In this document: positions 22,637 to 31,452 of the stretch, piece after piece | How the letters are laid out: each line of letters starts with the position of its first letter | How positions within the stretch are numbered: position 1 is the first letter of the stretch | Made by a program: the position numbers and the translations under genes | Origin: UBA5336 sp038745855 | GTDB taxonomy: Bacteria > Pseudomonadota > Alphaproteobacteria > Caulobacterales > Hyphomonadaceae | DNA length: 44,067 nucleotides | Assembly: GCA_038745855.1 (NCBI GenBank) | Contig: JBCDLC010000027.1 | Span: 1 to 44,067, forward strand | Direction of reading: 5' to 3' | The notes under the pieces: generated by a model | The model's input: only the letters and a program-made list of their open reading frames with translations | Database searches by the model: none | Told to the model about the DNA's origin: nothing

Positions 22637-24181
22637 ATGGCGATCGGTGACCAGGCCCAGGCAGTGGAGACGGAATCCAGCGTGTCAGGGACAGAGCCCA
22701 TCCGGTTGGCCTATGCCTTTGCAAAGGAAAAGGGGGTCGTCCTGCTCTCCGAAACCGATGGGTGCCGTCTTGGCGTTAGGAACGGTGCCGACCCGCTTGC
22801 CGTGATCGAAGCCCGGCGCGTTGCGGGAAAGCCGATCACCGTCGAGGCGTTGGATGCGGCGGCCTTCGACCGGAAACTCAACGAAATCTACGCGACAGAA
22901 GGCATTGATGCCTCCGATCTTGATGACGCGCTGGCCGGCGAGGGAGACCTCGACAGCCTGGCGGCCGGTCTGACCGAGACCGCAGATCTGCTCGACACGT
23001 CCGACGACGCGCCCATAGTGCGCCTGATCAATGCCCTGATCGCTGAGGCGGTCCGCACCCGGGCCTCGGATATCCATGTGGAGCCCTTCGAGGACCGATT
23101 GTCGGTCCGGCTTCGGGTCGATGGGGTCATGCGCGAGGTGCTGACACCGCCTCGGCGAGTTGCGCCGCTTCTTGTCTCGCGCATCAAGGTCATGGCGCGT
23201 CTGGATATTGCCGAGAAACGGGTCCCCCAGGATGGCAGGGTGTCCCTGTCTCTCGGCGGGCGGTCCATCGACGTGCGGATTTCGACGTTGCCGTCCCGCT
23301 ATGGCGAACGGGTCGTGATGCGGCTCCTCGACAAGGAGCAGGCGCGCCTGGATCTTGAAGACCTTGGCATGCCGGCGGTGACGCTCGAGCGTTTCCGGGA
23401 GCTTCTGAAGACCCCGAACGGGATCATCCTCGTCACAGGGCCGACCGGTTCGGGCAAGACAACAACCCTCTACGCGGCGCTGACGCTCCTCAACGACCAG
23501 TCGCGCAACATCCTGACCGTGGAGGACCCGATCGAGTATGGGCTCGATGGGGTCGGGCAGACCCAGGTCAACACCAAGGTTGGGATGACCTTCGCAGCCG
23601 GTTTGCGCGCGATCCTGCGCCAGGATCCAGACATTGTCATGGTGGGCGAGATCCGCGACGGCGAGACGGTGCAGATCGCGGTCCAGGCCTCGCTGACCGG
23701 CCACCTCGTCCTCTCCACCGTCCACACCAACTCAGCGGCCGCTGCTGTGACCCGTCTCCGTGATATGGGCGTCGAGCCCTTCCTGCTGGCGTCCACGCTG
23801 ACGGCCGTTCTGGCCCAGCGGCTCGTGCGGCGGCTGTGTCCAGAGTGCAAGATCCCATATACGCCTGATGCCCGTGAGATAGCCCTGATGGATGTGCCCC
23901 ATGACAAGGATCTCATTTTCTACAAACCGGGCGGCTGTGAAGCCTGTGGCGATCTCGGCTATTCGGGGCGGCTCGGCATCTACGAGCTGATCACCATTGA
24001 CGGTCGCATCCGGGAAATGATCCACGAAGACGCCCGGGAACAGGCCATCGAACAGATTGCCTTTGCCGAGGCTGACACACTTCGCCGGTCAGGCGCGCGG
24101 CATGTCCTGGCAGGGCTAACCGCATCCGAGGAGGTCCTTCGCGTTGTCCGGGCGGGAGGTGAGACCGATGGCAGCCTTTGA
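22637..24181 (+). CDS. gspE: T2SS assembly ATPase GspE
   Basis: Cytoplasmic hexameric ATPase of 514 aa that drives pseudopilus growth. Walker A is GPTGSGKT (268-275), the Asp-box region is TVEDPIEYG (294-302), Walker B is DPDIVMVGEIRD (330-341), and the His-box is LVLSTVHTN (357-365). A four-cysteine zinc motif is intact (Cys401, Cys404, Cys434, Cys437). The N-terminal domain (1-120) has the N1E-like region that binds GspL. The 3' end overlaps gspF by 14 bp, implying coupled translation. Confidence 0.97.
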   Translation: MAIGDQAQAVETESSVSGTEPIRLAYAFAKEKGVVLLSETDGCRLGVRNGADPLAVIEARRVAGKPITVEALDAAAFDRKLNEIYATEGIDASDLDDALAGEGDLDSLAAGLTETADLLDTSDDAPIVRLINALIAEAVRTRASDIHVEPFEDRLSVRLRVDGVMREVLTPPRRVAPLLVSRIKVMARLDIAEKRVPQDGRVSLSLGGRSIDVRISTLPSRYGERVVMRLLDKEQARLDLEDLGMPAVTLERFRELLKTPNGIILVTGPTGSGKTTTLYAALTLLNDQSRNILTVEDPIEYGLDGVGQTQVNTKVGMTFAAGLRAILRQDPDIVMVGEIRDGETVQIAVQASLTGHLVLSTVHTNSAAAAVTRLRDMGVEPFLLASTLTAVLAQRLVRRLCPECKIPYTPDAREIALMDVPHDKDLIFYKPGGCEACGDLGYSGRLGIYELITIDGRIREMIHEDAREQAIEQIAFAEADTLRRSGARHVLAGLTASEEVLRVVRAGGETDGSL

Positions 24182-25376
24182 GTACCAGGCCCTGGACACA
24201 GCTGGCCGCACCAAGCGCGGCGTTGTCTCTGCCGACAGTCCGAAAGCGGCCCGCCGGGAGTTGCGGCGCCAGTCGCTGACCCCACTCAAACTTGCGCCCA
24301 CTCGGGAAACCGAAAGCAGTCCAAATACAAAGCGCCGAAAATTACCCTCTGGCGAGGTCGTGCTGGTCACACGACAGATCGCGATGCTCATCAGCTCTGG
24401 CACGCCCGTGGAAGAGGCGATTGCGGCGGTGGGTGCTGCCACAAAGGACCCGAGGACACGAAGCGTGCTGGCTTCCATCCGGTCGAATGTCGTCGAGGGG
24501 CGCTCGCTTTCTGATGCTTTGCGATCGGAGCACCGGTCATTCAATTCGCTTTACAGGGCCATAGTATCTGCGGGCGAAGAGGCTGGTGCGCTCGGAACTG
24601 TCATGGACCGGTTGTCTGACTATCTGGAGCGGAGCCAGGCCATGCGCCGAAAAGTGCTCGCGGCCATGATCTATCCCCTCATCCTGGCACTGGTGGCACT
24701 TGCCGTGGTCATCGCCCTGATGGTGCTCGTTGTACCCCGTGTGGTGGAACAGTTTGACACGCTCGATGCCGACCTGCCCGCTTTGACCGATGGGTTGATC
24801 CTGGTGTCCGCATTCCTGCGCAGCTACGGCGCCGTGTTGCTTGGTGGGCTGGCCGTAGCAGTCCTTTCCTTCAACCGCGCACTGACCAATCCCCGGTTCA
24901 AGCGCGCCGTCGACGGCTGGGTACTGTCACTACCGATTATCGGTCCGGTTGCGCGCAGTGTTGCCGCGTCCCGGTTCTCGCGGACGTTCGCCACATTGGC
25001 TCTCTCAGGCGCACCCGTGCTCGACTGCCTTGCTGCGGCGAGGGAGACCACACCAAACCTCGTCCTGCGTGACGCCGTCGATGAAACCATGGTTGCCGTC
25101 CGCGAGGGCGGTGCGCTCAGTAAGGCCATGGCGCGCACCGGTCAATTTCCGCCGCTCATGGTGCATATGGCGGTCAGCGGGGAAGCGAGCGGTGACCTCG
25201 GCGGCATGTTCGCAAAGGGCGCAGAATACCTTGAGAGCGATTTCGAAACCGCGTCGAGCGTCGCGCTCGGACTGCTCGAACCTTTGATCACCGTGGTCAT
25301 GGGCGGCATGGTTCTTGTGATCATCCTCGCCATCATGCTGCCCATCCTGCAGCTCAATTCATCAGCCCTGTTCTGA
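24168..25376 (+). CDS. gspF: T2SS inner-membrane platform protein GspF
   Basis: A 402-aa polytopic protein with the two cytoplasmic GspF domains (about 65-190 and 268-390) and three membrane segments (near 168-190, 215-240 and 372-396). The N-terminus MAAFEYQALDTAGRTKRG is highly characteristic and fixes the start at ATG 24168, inside the last codons of gspE. Each GspF domain shows the E-x-G-x-L/GxxLxxAL pattern (ISAGEEAGALGTVMDRL; VSGEASGDLGGMF). It forms the inner-membrane core that couples GspE rotation or motion to pseudopilin insertion. Confidence 0.96.
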   Translation: MAAFEYQALDTAGRTKRGVVSADSPKAARRELRRQSLTPLKLAPTRETESSPNTKRRKLPSGEVVLVTRQIAMLISSGTPVEEAIAAVGAATKDPRTRSVLASIRSNVVEGRSLSDALRSEHRSFNSLYRAIVSAGEEAGALGTVMDRLSDYLERSQAMRRKVLAAMIYPLILALVALAVVIALMVLVVPRVVEQFDTLDADLPALTDGLILVSAFLRSYGAVLLGGLAVAVLSFNRALTNPRFKRAVDGWVLSLPIIGPVARSVAASRFSRTFATLALSGAPVLDCLAAARETTPNLVLRDAVDETMVAVREGGALSKAMARTGQFPPLMVHMAVSGEASGDLGGMFAKGAEYLESDFETASSVALGLLEPLITVVMGGMVLVIILAIMLPILQLNSSALF

Positions 25377-25404
25377 GGGGACACACATTCCGGAGATGAT
25401 GGAC

Positions 25405-25875
25405 ATGACAGAAGACACGCCCGTGCCCGAACACGAATACACGCCCGAGCATGCTTCAAAGGATGCCGGTTTTACACTGACCGAAGTCATGGTGACCGTC
25501 TTCATCATTGGACTTCTTGCGACGGTGGTCCTTGTAAACGTGCTCGGCAATGTCGATGAAAGTCGGGTTCAAAAGGCGAAGACGGACGTCGCGCTGATCG
25601 AAAGTAGTCTCGAACGTTATCGCCTAGCTCTGTTCGATTACCCGAGCGTGGAGCAAGGTCTCGAAGCTCTCGTGACTGAACCGGCTGGCCTGACCGATCC
25701 TGGTCGTTACCCGGCTGAAGGGTTCATCAAGCGCCTGCCAGATGATCCCTGGGGAAATCCCTATCAATATGAATATCCCGGGCAGGACGGCAGGAGCTTC
25801 GATATCTACTCCCTTGGTGCCGATGGCCAGCCAGGTGGTGAAGACCTCGATGCCGATATCGGTAATTGGAACTAG
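25405..25875 (+). CDS. gspG: T2SS major pseudopilin GspG
   Basis: Main pseudopilus subunit. The prepilin cleavage site is KDAG-FTLTEVMVTVFIIGLL with Glu at +5 of the mature protein; the globular part has the GspG-typical LPDDPWGNPYQYEYPG and a calcium-site region, SLGADGQPGGEDLDADIGNW. Start choice: three in-frame ATGs occur at 25396, 25399 and 25405; the third has CGGAG 9 bases upstream, so I use it (156 aa). The leader is then 22 residues with seven acidic and one Lys residue, unlike the short basic leader usual for GspG. A peptidase gene sits at 12878-13483. It lies 28 bp after gspF. Confidence 0.95.
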   Translation: MTEDTPVPEHEYTPEHASKDAGFTLTEVMVTVFIIGLLATVVLVNVLGNVDESRVQKAKTDVALIESSLERYRLALFDYPSVEQGLEALVTEPAGLTDPGRYPAEGFIKRLPDDPWGNPYQYEYPGQDGRSFDIYSLGADGQPGGEDLDADIGNWN

Positions 25876-25884
25876 GGAAATAAC

Positions 25885-26445
25885 GTGCCCAGCGACCCTC
25901 GCGCCTCGTCGTGCTCCGCTCAGTCAGAGGCGGGCTTCACCCTCGTAGAGATCCTGGTCGTCGTGTTCATTGTTGCGCTCATGTCTGCGGTCGTCGTCGT
26001 GAACCTGCCAGCGCCGAAGCCCGCAGGCCTGGTTCGTGCTGACGAAATCGCGCGCGACCTCAGGAGGGCATCCCAGGAGGCGATCATCAGCGGCGAACCG
26101 ATTGCGCTGTCGATCTTGGACGGACGCTATCGTTTCGAGCGTTACAGGGCAGGCTTCTGGTCTCCCGCAGGCGCGGTGTCGGCCGGACGCGAGGCGTCCA
26201 CTGGCCGCGTCTCCGTTGAGATTATTCGGGATGACGCTGGAAACCGGCGCCGAAACGCGCCGCAAGACCGGACAGGCGATACGACTGCCGAGTTTGAACG
26301 CCAGCTTGTCTTCAGCCCCGTGGGCGATGCCACACCAGCAAGGGTCATCATATCGGGCAGTGGCGACGAGTGGGTCATCCGCGTGACAGCCTCTGGTGAT
26401 GTGCAACGCGAAGGCGTTGACCAAGGTTCTGTGCGCCGCCGATGA
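25885..26445 (+). CDS. gspH: T2SS minor pseudopilin GspH
   Basis: A 186-aa minor pseudopilin. The cleavage site is QSEAG-FTLVEILVVVFIVALM, 17 residues in, with Glu+5, followed by the GspH-type domain (about 40-180) with RADEIARDLRRASQEAIISG, a conserved early helix. The start is GTG 25885, just after the gspG stop, with AGGGAAA as ribosome-binding site. GspH is thought to sit near the tip of the pseudopilus. Its stop overlaps the gspI ATG by 4 bp. Confidence 0.92.
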   Translation: MPSDPRASSCSAQSEAGFTLVEILVVVFIVALMSAVVVVNLPAPKPAGLVRADEIARDLRRASQEAIISGEPIALSILDGRYRFERYRAGFWSPAGAVSAGREASTGRVSVEIIRDDAGNRRRNAPQDRTGDTTAEFERQLVFSPVGDATPARVIISGSGDEWVIRVTASGDVQREGVDQGSVRRR

Positions 26446-26840
26446 CAGAGCGAGACACGTTCGCCCACGCATCCGGTTTCACGCTCGTGGAAGTCCTCGC
26501 AGCGCTCGCGATTTTTTCCATTGCAGCCCTCGCCCTTGTCCGCGTGTCGGCCGAGAACACACGCACCGCCCAAATGGTGGAAACCCGCGCCCTCGCCTCC
26601 ATCGTTGCGGATAACCAGATCGCTGATGTGATGACGCGAACCGAACCGCTGGAACTGGGCGTTCGCACGGATGGATTAGAGCTCGCAGGCCGCCTCTGGC
26701 AGGTTCGTGAAACAATTCGGCGTTCTCCTAATCCCTTGATCCACGAACTGGTGGTCGAGGTCGCCATCGTCGACACCGATCAGGAACTGCGCACCATCCT
26801 CAACATGGCCGCCTTTCTTCCAGCCGCAGGGGTGTCGTGA
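26442..26840 (+). CDS. gspI: T2SS minor pseudopilin GspI
   Basis: A 132-aa minor pseudopilin with cleavage site HASG-FTLVEVLAALAIFSIA, leader of 12 residues, Glu+5 present. The globular part contains ASIVADNQIADVM, the family-typical helix (A..A.NQ), and ends IVDTDQELRTILNMAAFLP. GspI starts the tip complex with GspJ and GspK. It overlaps gspH by 4 bp and gspJ at its 3' end. Confidence 0.93.
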   Translation: MTERDTFAHASGFTLVEVLAALAIFSIAALALVRVSAENTRTAQMVETRALASIVADNQIADVMTRTEPLELGVRTDGLELAGRLWQVRETIRRSPNPLIHELVVEVAIVDTDQELRTILNMAAFLPAAGVS

Positions 26841-26845
26841 TAGTG

Positions 26846-27469
26846 ATGGAACATGAGACAGTGAAGGATGCGGGCTTCACCCTTGTCGAAGTGCTGATCG
26901 CAACGTTCATCATGGCCATTCTCACGGCCATGGGTACCATGCTCCTCCGAGACGTGATTTCAGCCCGGGAAACGGTCTCCTCTGTCGTTGAAGAAACCCA
27001 ATCTCTCACGCTCGCCCGCTCTGTTCTCAAGACGGACCTTGCTCAGGTGATGCGCCGAGAAGTGCGAGGCGATTTTGGTGAGCCAGCCGAACAGGTCTTT
27101 TCCGGCGGTGACGTCCTCGCCGGTGGGGAGATCATGGCCTTCGTTCGGAATGGCCGGCACACCGTCGGTCTAGACCCAGAGGGTCCAAGCCTCGAATACG
27201 TCTCTTACGCCCTGTCTAATGGACACCTCGTGAGGCGCAGCCGGTCGATCATAGACGCGCTGCCGGGCACCGAAATGGTGGAGCGGATTCTAATCAAGGA
27301 TGTTTCAGACCTCGAAGCCCGTTTCCTCACCGATAGCGGTTGGGTCGAGGCCTGGGATCCGCGCGGCGCAGGGGCCGGAGACAGAATCCCGTCTGCGGTG
27401 GAACTGGTCTTTACCCATCCCCGGTTCGGAAGCATTCGAGCGGTAACGCTCACGGTTGAGGGATATTGA
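26846..27469 (+). CDS. gspJ: T2SS minor pseudopilin GspJ
   Basis: A 207-aa minor pseudopilin. Cleavage site KDAG-FTLVEVLIATFIMAIL with Glu+5; the leader is only 10 residues from ATG 26846. GTGs at 26837 and 26843 are in frame and the first overlaps the gspI stop, so the exact start is uncertain by three codons. The globular domain (about 40-205) contains the GspJ-like RSVLKTDLAQVMRREVR and a late ELVFTHPRFGSIR strand. It forms the pseudopilus tip with GspI and GspK. Confidence 0.92.
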   Translation: MEHETVKDAGFTLVEVLIATFIMAILTAMGTMLLRDVISARETVSSVVEETQSLTLARSVLKTDLAQVMRREVRGDFGEPAEQVFSGGDVLAGGEIMAFVRNGRHTVGLDPEGPSLEYVSYALSNGHLVRRSRSIIDALPGTEMVERILIKDVSDLEARFLTDSGWVEAWDPRGAGAGDRIPSAVELVFTHPRFGSIRAVTLTVEGY

Positions 27470-27471
27470 GC

Positions 27472-28473
27472 GTGCTCAGCAAGCGAGAAATATCCCCTCC
27501 CAATGACAGTGGCGCAGCCTTGATCTCATCCATGCTGATCGTGTCGCTCATGGCGATCGTCGCGCTTTCTATCGTGGAATCGGTTCGTTTCGCTTCCCGG
27601 CTTTCGATCAATCTTGAGACGCGCGAACAGGCCCAGCTTTATGCCATTGGCGCGGAGACCTTTGCGAAGGAATCGGTCGGGAATTTCTGGGTCCCCGGCC
27701 AGGATCGCCAACCTGCGGTCGAGCAGTGGGTCGGCCAACCTTTCTTTTTCCCCATCGATAGCGGCGGCATACAGGGCGAGGCCAAGGACGGTGCCAATTG
27801 CTTCAACCTCAATAGTCTCGTTTCCCAAGGCGAGGGCGTTGATCGGGTGACCAATCCTGTGACGCTGGCCGAGTTCACCCGTCTTCTTCGTCATCTCGAT
27901 ATGCTGGATAGTGAGGCCTCGGCCCTCGCCACCGCAACGGCGGACTGGATCGACAGCGACCAGGTTGCGGGGTTTTCCGGCGCGGAGGACCCCTTTTACG
28001 GAGCTCTCGATACGCCCTACCGCACCGCAGGCGGAGCGATGGTCGAACCGAGCGAGATCAAGCGCGTTCGGGGCATGAGCCTACCGCTCTATGAGCGCAT
28101 CCGTCCCCATATCTGCACCCGTCCAACCCTTGAGGTCCAAGCCGTGAACATGAATACGCTGCGCGCTTGGAATGCCCCCTTGCTGGCGGCAATCCTCGAT
28201 GAGGAAATGGCGGTGAGTGATGCCCTTGAGATCATTGAAGCCCGCCCGGCGGGAGGGTTTTCGGATATCGCCGAGATCGCGGAATCTCCCCAGATCCGAG
28301 ACCTGGAGCTGGACGATGAAGTATTGGGCCGCTTGGGCATCAAGAGCCGCTATGTCGATCTTACCGTCCAAGTCCGCTACCGGGATGTATTTCTTGACAT
28401 GATATCAAGCTTGCAAATCGATGAGACGGGCGACATCACCACCCTCTCGCGTCGATATGGATCTGCCGAATGA
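27472..28473 (+). CDS. gspK: T2SS pseudopilin-like tip protein GspK
   Basis: A 333-aa protein, larger than the other pseudopilins as expected for GspK. The prepilin site is NDSG-AALISSMLIVSLMAIV; it begins with Ala and lacks Glu+5, which is normal for GspK because it caps the tip. The body has the helical insertion domain and FNLNSLVSQ, a conserved Asn-rich calcium region. GTG 27472 has GAGGG about 9 bases upstream; a TTG at 27466 overlapping the gspJ stop is the alternative. Its stop overlaps gspL by 4 bp. Confidence 0.93.
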   Translation: MLSKREISPPNDSGAALISSMLIVSLMAIVALSIVESVRFASRLSINLETREQAQLYAIGAETFAKESVGNFWVPGQDRQPAVEQWVGQPFFFPIDSGGIQGEAKDGANCFNLNSLVSQGEGVDRVTNPVTLAEFTRLLRHLDMLDSEASALATATADWIDSDQVAGFSGAEDPFYGALDTPYRTAGGAMVEPSEIKRVRGMSLPLYERIRPHICTRPTLEVQAVNMNTLRAWNAPLLAAILDEEMAVSDALEIIEARPAGGFSDIAEIAESPQIRDLELDDEVLGRLGIKSRYVDLTVQVRYRDVFLDMISSLQIDETGDITTLSRRYGSAE

Positions 28474-29663
28474 GTGCGACCGTGGTCATTTTTGCTGGCG
28501 ATAGCCCGGAGGCCCCACTGACGTGGCGGGTTCTCGGCGCACGCCAGATGGTCGAGCACGCGGGGCAGGGTATGCTGGACGCGCTTTCTGACGAGCGGGC
28601 ATCGGAGGCCATTCTTGTGCTTCCGGGTTATTCTGTCTCGGCTATTCCAGCTCATCTCCCGGCGCGAAACGAGCGCCAGGCCCTGGCGGCAGCCCCCTTT
28701 GCGATCGAAGAAGAGATTGCAGCTGATCCCGAAGACCAGCATTTCGCGCTGATGCCAGTGGGGGCTGCGGCACCTGAGGGACAGCGAACGATTTTGGCTA
28801 TTGAGCGCGCTCTGCTGTCGCGCTGGATCGATGCTCTCGGCGCACGAGGAATTGCGCTTCGGTCGGTTCTCGCCGATTTCCAGTGTGTGCCTGTATCGGG
28901 TGAAACCGTACATGCGGTCGGCCTCCCCGACAGGCTCGTACTTCGGCAGGGCGATTGGGGCGTGGCGATTGATGCCGACATTGCAACGGCCGTTGTTCCG
29001 GCCGTGCTGGAAAGCCGGAGCACCGATGAGAGTCCTTTGCTCTTGGCAGGAACGGGCCACGGCCTCGCCATTTTCCAGAGCGCCTATGCCGAAACAGCCG
29101 ATCCGGAAACCGTACTGGCCGAAGGCGCCGTCCACGCGGGCGCTGGTCTGCTACAGGGCGACTTTGCCGTCCGGCAGCGATCATCGGATGCGGGCGCGTC
29201 CCTGCCGGTTCTTAAGTGGCCCGCAGCACTTACCGTGGCCGCCGCGGTGCTGGTTTCAACCGTAAACGTGCTCCAGGGCGCACTGTTGCAATCGCGGGCT
29301 GAGACGATCCGGGCCAATACCGAAACGATGTTCCTCAAAGCTTTTCCCGAGACAGACCGTGTCGTGAATATTCGCGCCCAGCTCCGTAGGGTCTCCCAAG
29401 GCGGACAGACCGACCAACCCGACTTCCTCGTCCTTTCTGGGTTCCTCTCATCGGGCCTCGACGCGGTTGATGCTGTCAGCGTTGAATCGGTGCGTTTCGA
29501 TAGCGATACAGGTGAGCTAAGCGCTTCGATCCTGTTTGACAGTTACGATGCGCTCTCGCGTTTTCGAACAGCGATCGAGACTGCCGGTGGACGCGTGGTC
29601 GAGGGCGGTTCTCGTCAGGTTGGCGACCGCCGCGCGGGTGATGTGAAGGTGACCCGGCGATGA
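28470..29663 (+). CDS. gspL: T2SS inner-membrane protein GspL
   Basis: A 397-aa bitopic protein: N-terminal actin-like cytoplasmic domain (about 1-235) that recruits GspE, one membrane helix (about 250-270, WPAALTVAAAVLVSTVNVL), and a periplasmic ferredoxin-like domain (about 310-390). The cytoplasmic part has LPGYSVSAIPAHLPARNERQ and AAAPFAIEEEIA, which match GspL pattern. It overlaps gspK and gspM by 4 bp on each side. Confidence 0.92.
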   Translation: MSATVVIFAGDSPEAPLTWRVLGARQMVEHAGQGMLDALSDERASEAILVLPGYSVSAIPAHLPARNERQALAAAPFAIEEEIAADPEDQHFALMPVGAAAPEGQRTILAIERALLSRWIDALGARGIALRSVLADFQCVPVSGETVHAVGLPDRLVLRQGDWGVAIDADIATAVVPAVLESRSTDESPLLLAGTGHGLAIFQSAYAETADPETVLAEGAVHAGAGLLQGDFAVRQRSSDAGASLPVLKWPAALTVAAAVLVSTVNVLQGALLQSRAETIRANTETMFLKAFPETDRVVNIRAQLRRVSQGGQTDQPDFLVLSGFLSSGLDAVDAVSVESVRFDSDTGELSASILFDSYDALSRFRTAIETAGGRVVEGGSRQVGDRRAGDVKVTRR

Positions 29664-30127
29664 TCGCGGCATGGTGGGCTCGGCTCGAGGTACGCGAACG
29701 CCTCCTGGTGATGGTCGCCGGTGTGCTGGCGCTGATCGTCGTGCTTTACCAATTCATGCTGGTGCCAGCGCAAGGCTATGCCGAGACCCAGGACATGCGC
29801 TTTCAGACCGCTCTGTCGGAGTATAATGACGTCCGGCGCGTCGCCCAGTCAGCGGTTGGCCACTCTGAACCCGATAGCGCCTCACAGCCGCTGCAAGTGG
29901 TCTTGACCAACACCGCAGAGCTCTACGGCCTTTCCATCACTCGTATCGCGCCAGCCGAAGGCAACGGACTGAATCTCTGGTTGGACGACGTCTCCCCACA
30001 ACTCGTTTACGCCTGGATCGGCGACCTCGAAAACAGCCATCGGATACGGGTTGGGAAGGCTTCGCTCCGCGCCGACCCTGATAGCGACACGGTAAGCGCG
30101 AATTTCTACATGTCTCGGGACCTTTGA
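29660..30127 (+). CDS. gspM: T2SS inner-membrane protein GspM
   Basis: A 155-aa bitopic protein that partners with GspL. It starts with WWARLEVRERLLVMVAGVL, the classic GspM amphipathic stretch (R-E-R) leading into a membrane helix (about 15-33), then a coiled-coil-like region and a periplasmic ferredoxin-like domain ending ASLRADPDSDTVSANFYMSR. Slightly short for the family (about 160 aa). Overlaps gspL and gspN by 4 bp. Confidence 0.9.
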   Translation: MIAAWWARLEVRERLLVMVAGVLALIVVLYQFMLVPAQGYAETQDMRFQTALSEYNDVRRVAQSAVGHSEPDSASQPLQVVLTNTAELYGLSITRIAPAEGNGLNLWLDDVSPQLVYAWIGDLENSHRIRVGKASLRADPDSDTVSANFYMSRDL

Positions 30128-30903
30128 AGGTGCGTCGTACCATTTGGCTCCCGGCGCTCGGTGCTCTTGTGTTCGTGTTCACGCTCATCTGGCAAGCGCC
30201 ACTGGCGGCGTTCGCGGACAGGAATGATCTCGCCCAACGCGGGGTCCTTTTCGAGCGTGCGCAGGGAACGATCTGGTCAGGGGACCTGCTCGGCGTTGCG
30301 CTCGGCGGACAGCCCATCGGCCGGGTCACGCTCGACCTCAAACCAGCAAGCCTGCTCACCGGGGAGATAGCCTACGACATGGACGTTGCCGGCCCCGCTG
30401 GGGAGGGTCGCGGCCAGCTCGCTTTCTCTCCCGGTGGCGGCATAGCCCTGCGAGACCTCGTTGCGGACGTGAACCTGCAAGCCATAGAGCGGCTCGATAC
30501 GCGCCTTCGCCAAGCTCCGGCAACGGTATCAGTCATCCTACCCGAATTGATCGCTGATCGCCGCATGGCCTGTCGGCGTGCCGATGGGCGGTTACAGTCA
30601 GACCTTCTCCAGCGCCTCGGTGGTCAGTTCAGTTGGACCGGTCCGCCTATGGCGGGCATCATCGCCTGTGATGGGGAAGGGGGCTACCAGGTTACCCTTG
30701 CGAACACGGGCGGCGAGGATGAGATCGCGCTCGACGCCATAGGGTCACCGCTGACTGCCAGCTATACCGCTGACGTGCGTGTGCGTACCAACAACGAGCA
30801 GGTCGCCAATACGCTGCTTCTCATGAAATTTCAGAAAGTGGACGACCAATATGTTTACTCGAGGGTCAATGGCGTGGTCCGGTCAATTGGGGAGGCAGGA
30901 TAG
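30124..30903 (+). CDS. gspN: T2SS protein GspN
   Basis: A 259-aa protein with one N-terminal membrane helix (about 8-26, WLPALGALVFVFTLIW) and a long periplasmic beta-rich domain. Family marks: the AQGTIWSGDLLGVALGGQPIG block (about 46-66) and LKPASLLTGEI. GspN is optional in T2SS; where present it is the last gene of the operon. TTG 30124 overlaps the gspM stop; GTG 30130 is an alternative start two codons later. The next gene follows after 7 bp, so it is likely cotranscribed. Confidence 0.88.
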   Translation: MKVRRTIWLPALGALVFVFTLIWQAPLAAFADRNDLAQRGVLFERAQGTIWSGDLLGVALGGQPIGRVTLDLKPASLLTGEIAYDMDVAGPAGEGRGQLAFSPGGGIALRDLVADVNLQAIERLDTRLRQAPATVSVILPELIADRRMACRRADGRLQSDLLQRLGGQFSWTGPPMAGIIACDGEGGYQVTLANTGGEDEIALDAIGSPLTASYTADVRVRTNNEQVANTLLLMKFQKVDDQYVYSRVNGVVRSIGEAG

Positions 30904-30910
30904 GGGACCC

Positions 30911-31444
30911 ATGAGGAGCATTATCTTGGCCCTGGTGAGTACAATACCGGCCTTTGCCTGTGTGACGGTCGAGGAAAGCCCTGTGCGCGAGCCGCTTAGG
31001 GAGCGCACGCCCGAAGCGGCAGCTCCGGCACCCACGATCGACGATCCAGACGGCTTCGAGCTTTCGGCTCTGGAAGCACGATCGCTGGCCGACGGCGAAT
31101 GCGGTGTCTTCCTGTTCACGCCAAATCCAAGTCCGCGTTTCGTCTTCTTCAGCAATGACTCCCGCGGCTTCGCGGAAATGACGATTAACGGCGCGCCGGC
31201 CACGTTCCAGCGCATTTCCACCGGCGGAACGCCCTTTGCCCAAAGTTTTTCCGAACAGGTCTTCCGCGATGGCGTCCGCGGCATCGAAGTCGCCCTGTCG
31301 CTCCAACCCGGCGATCCCATGAGTGGTGGCCACGAGATTGCGGGCGGGGCCATGCGGCTCACGAAGATCGATGGCTGGTCGATGGTGATACCGGTTTCTG
31401 GGGCTGCGGCCTGTCAGACACAATCCATAGACCCGATTGGATAA
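30911..31444 (+). CDS. Unknown exported protein at the end of the T2SS operon
   Basis: A 177-aa protein I do not recognise. It has an N-terminal export signal (SIILALVSTIPAFAC) with Cys17 at the predicted cleavage site, but the -3 residue is Ala and -2 Phe, so the lipobox is poor; it could be a lipoprotein or a normally cleaved periplasmic protein. An acidic/Pro-rich linker (about 20-48) precedes a compact domain with Cys64 and Cys168, possibly disulfide-linked. AGGGGA lies upstream of ATG 30911. Position 7 bp after gspN suggests a T2SS accessory or substrate role; a pilotin is conceivable because no gspS is present, but nothing in the sequence proves it. Confidence 0.7.
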   Translation: MRSIILALVSTIPAFACVTVEESPVREPLRERTPEAAAPAPTIDDPDGFELSALEARSLADGECGVFLFTPNPSPRFVFFSNDSRGFAEMTINGAPATFQRISTGGTPFAQSFSEQVFRDGVRGIEVALSLQPGDPMSGGHEIAGGAMRLTKIDGWSMVIPVSGAAACQTQSIDPIG

Positions 31445-31452
31445 CCAGTCTG

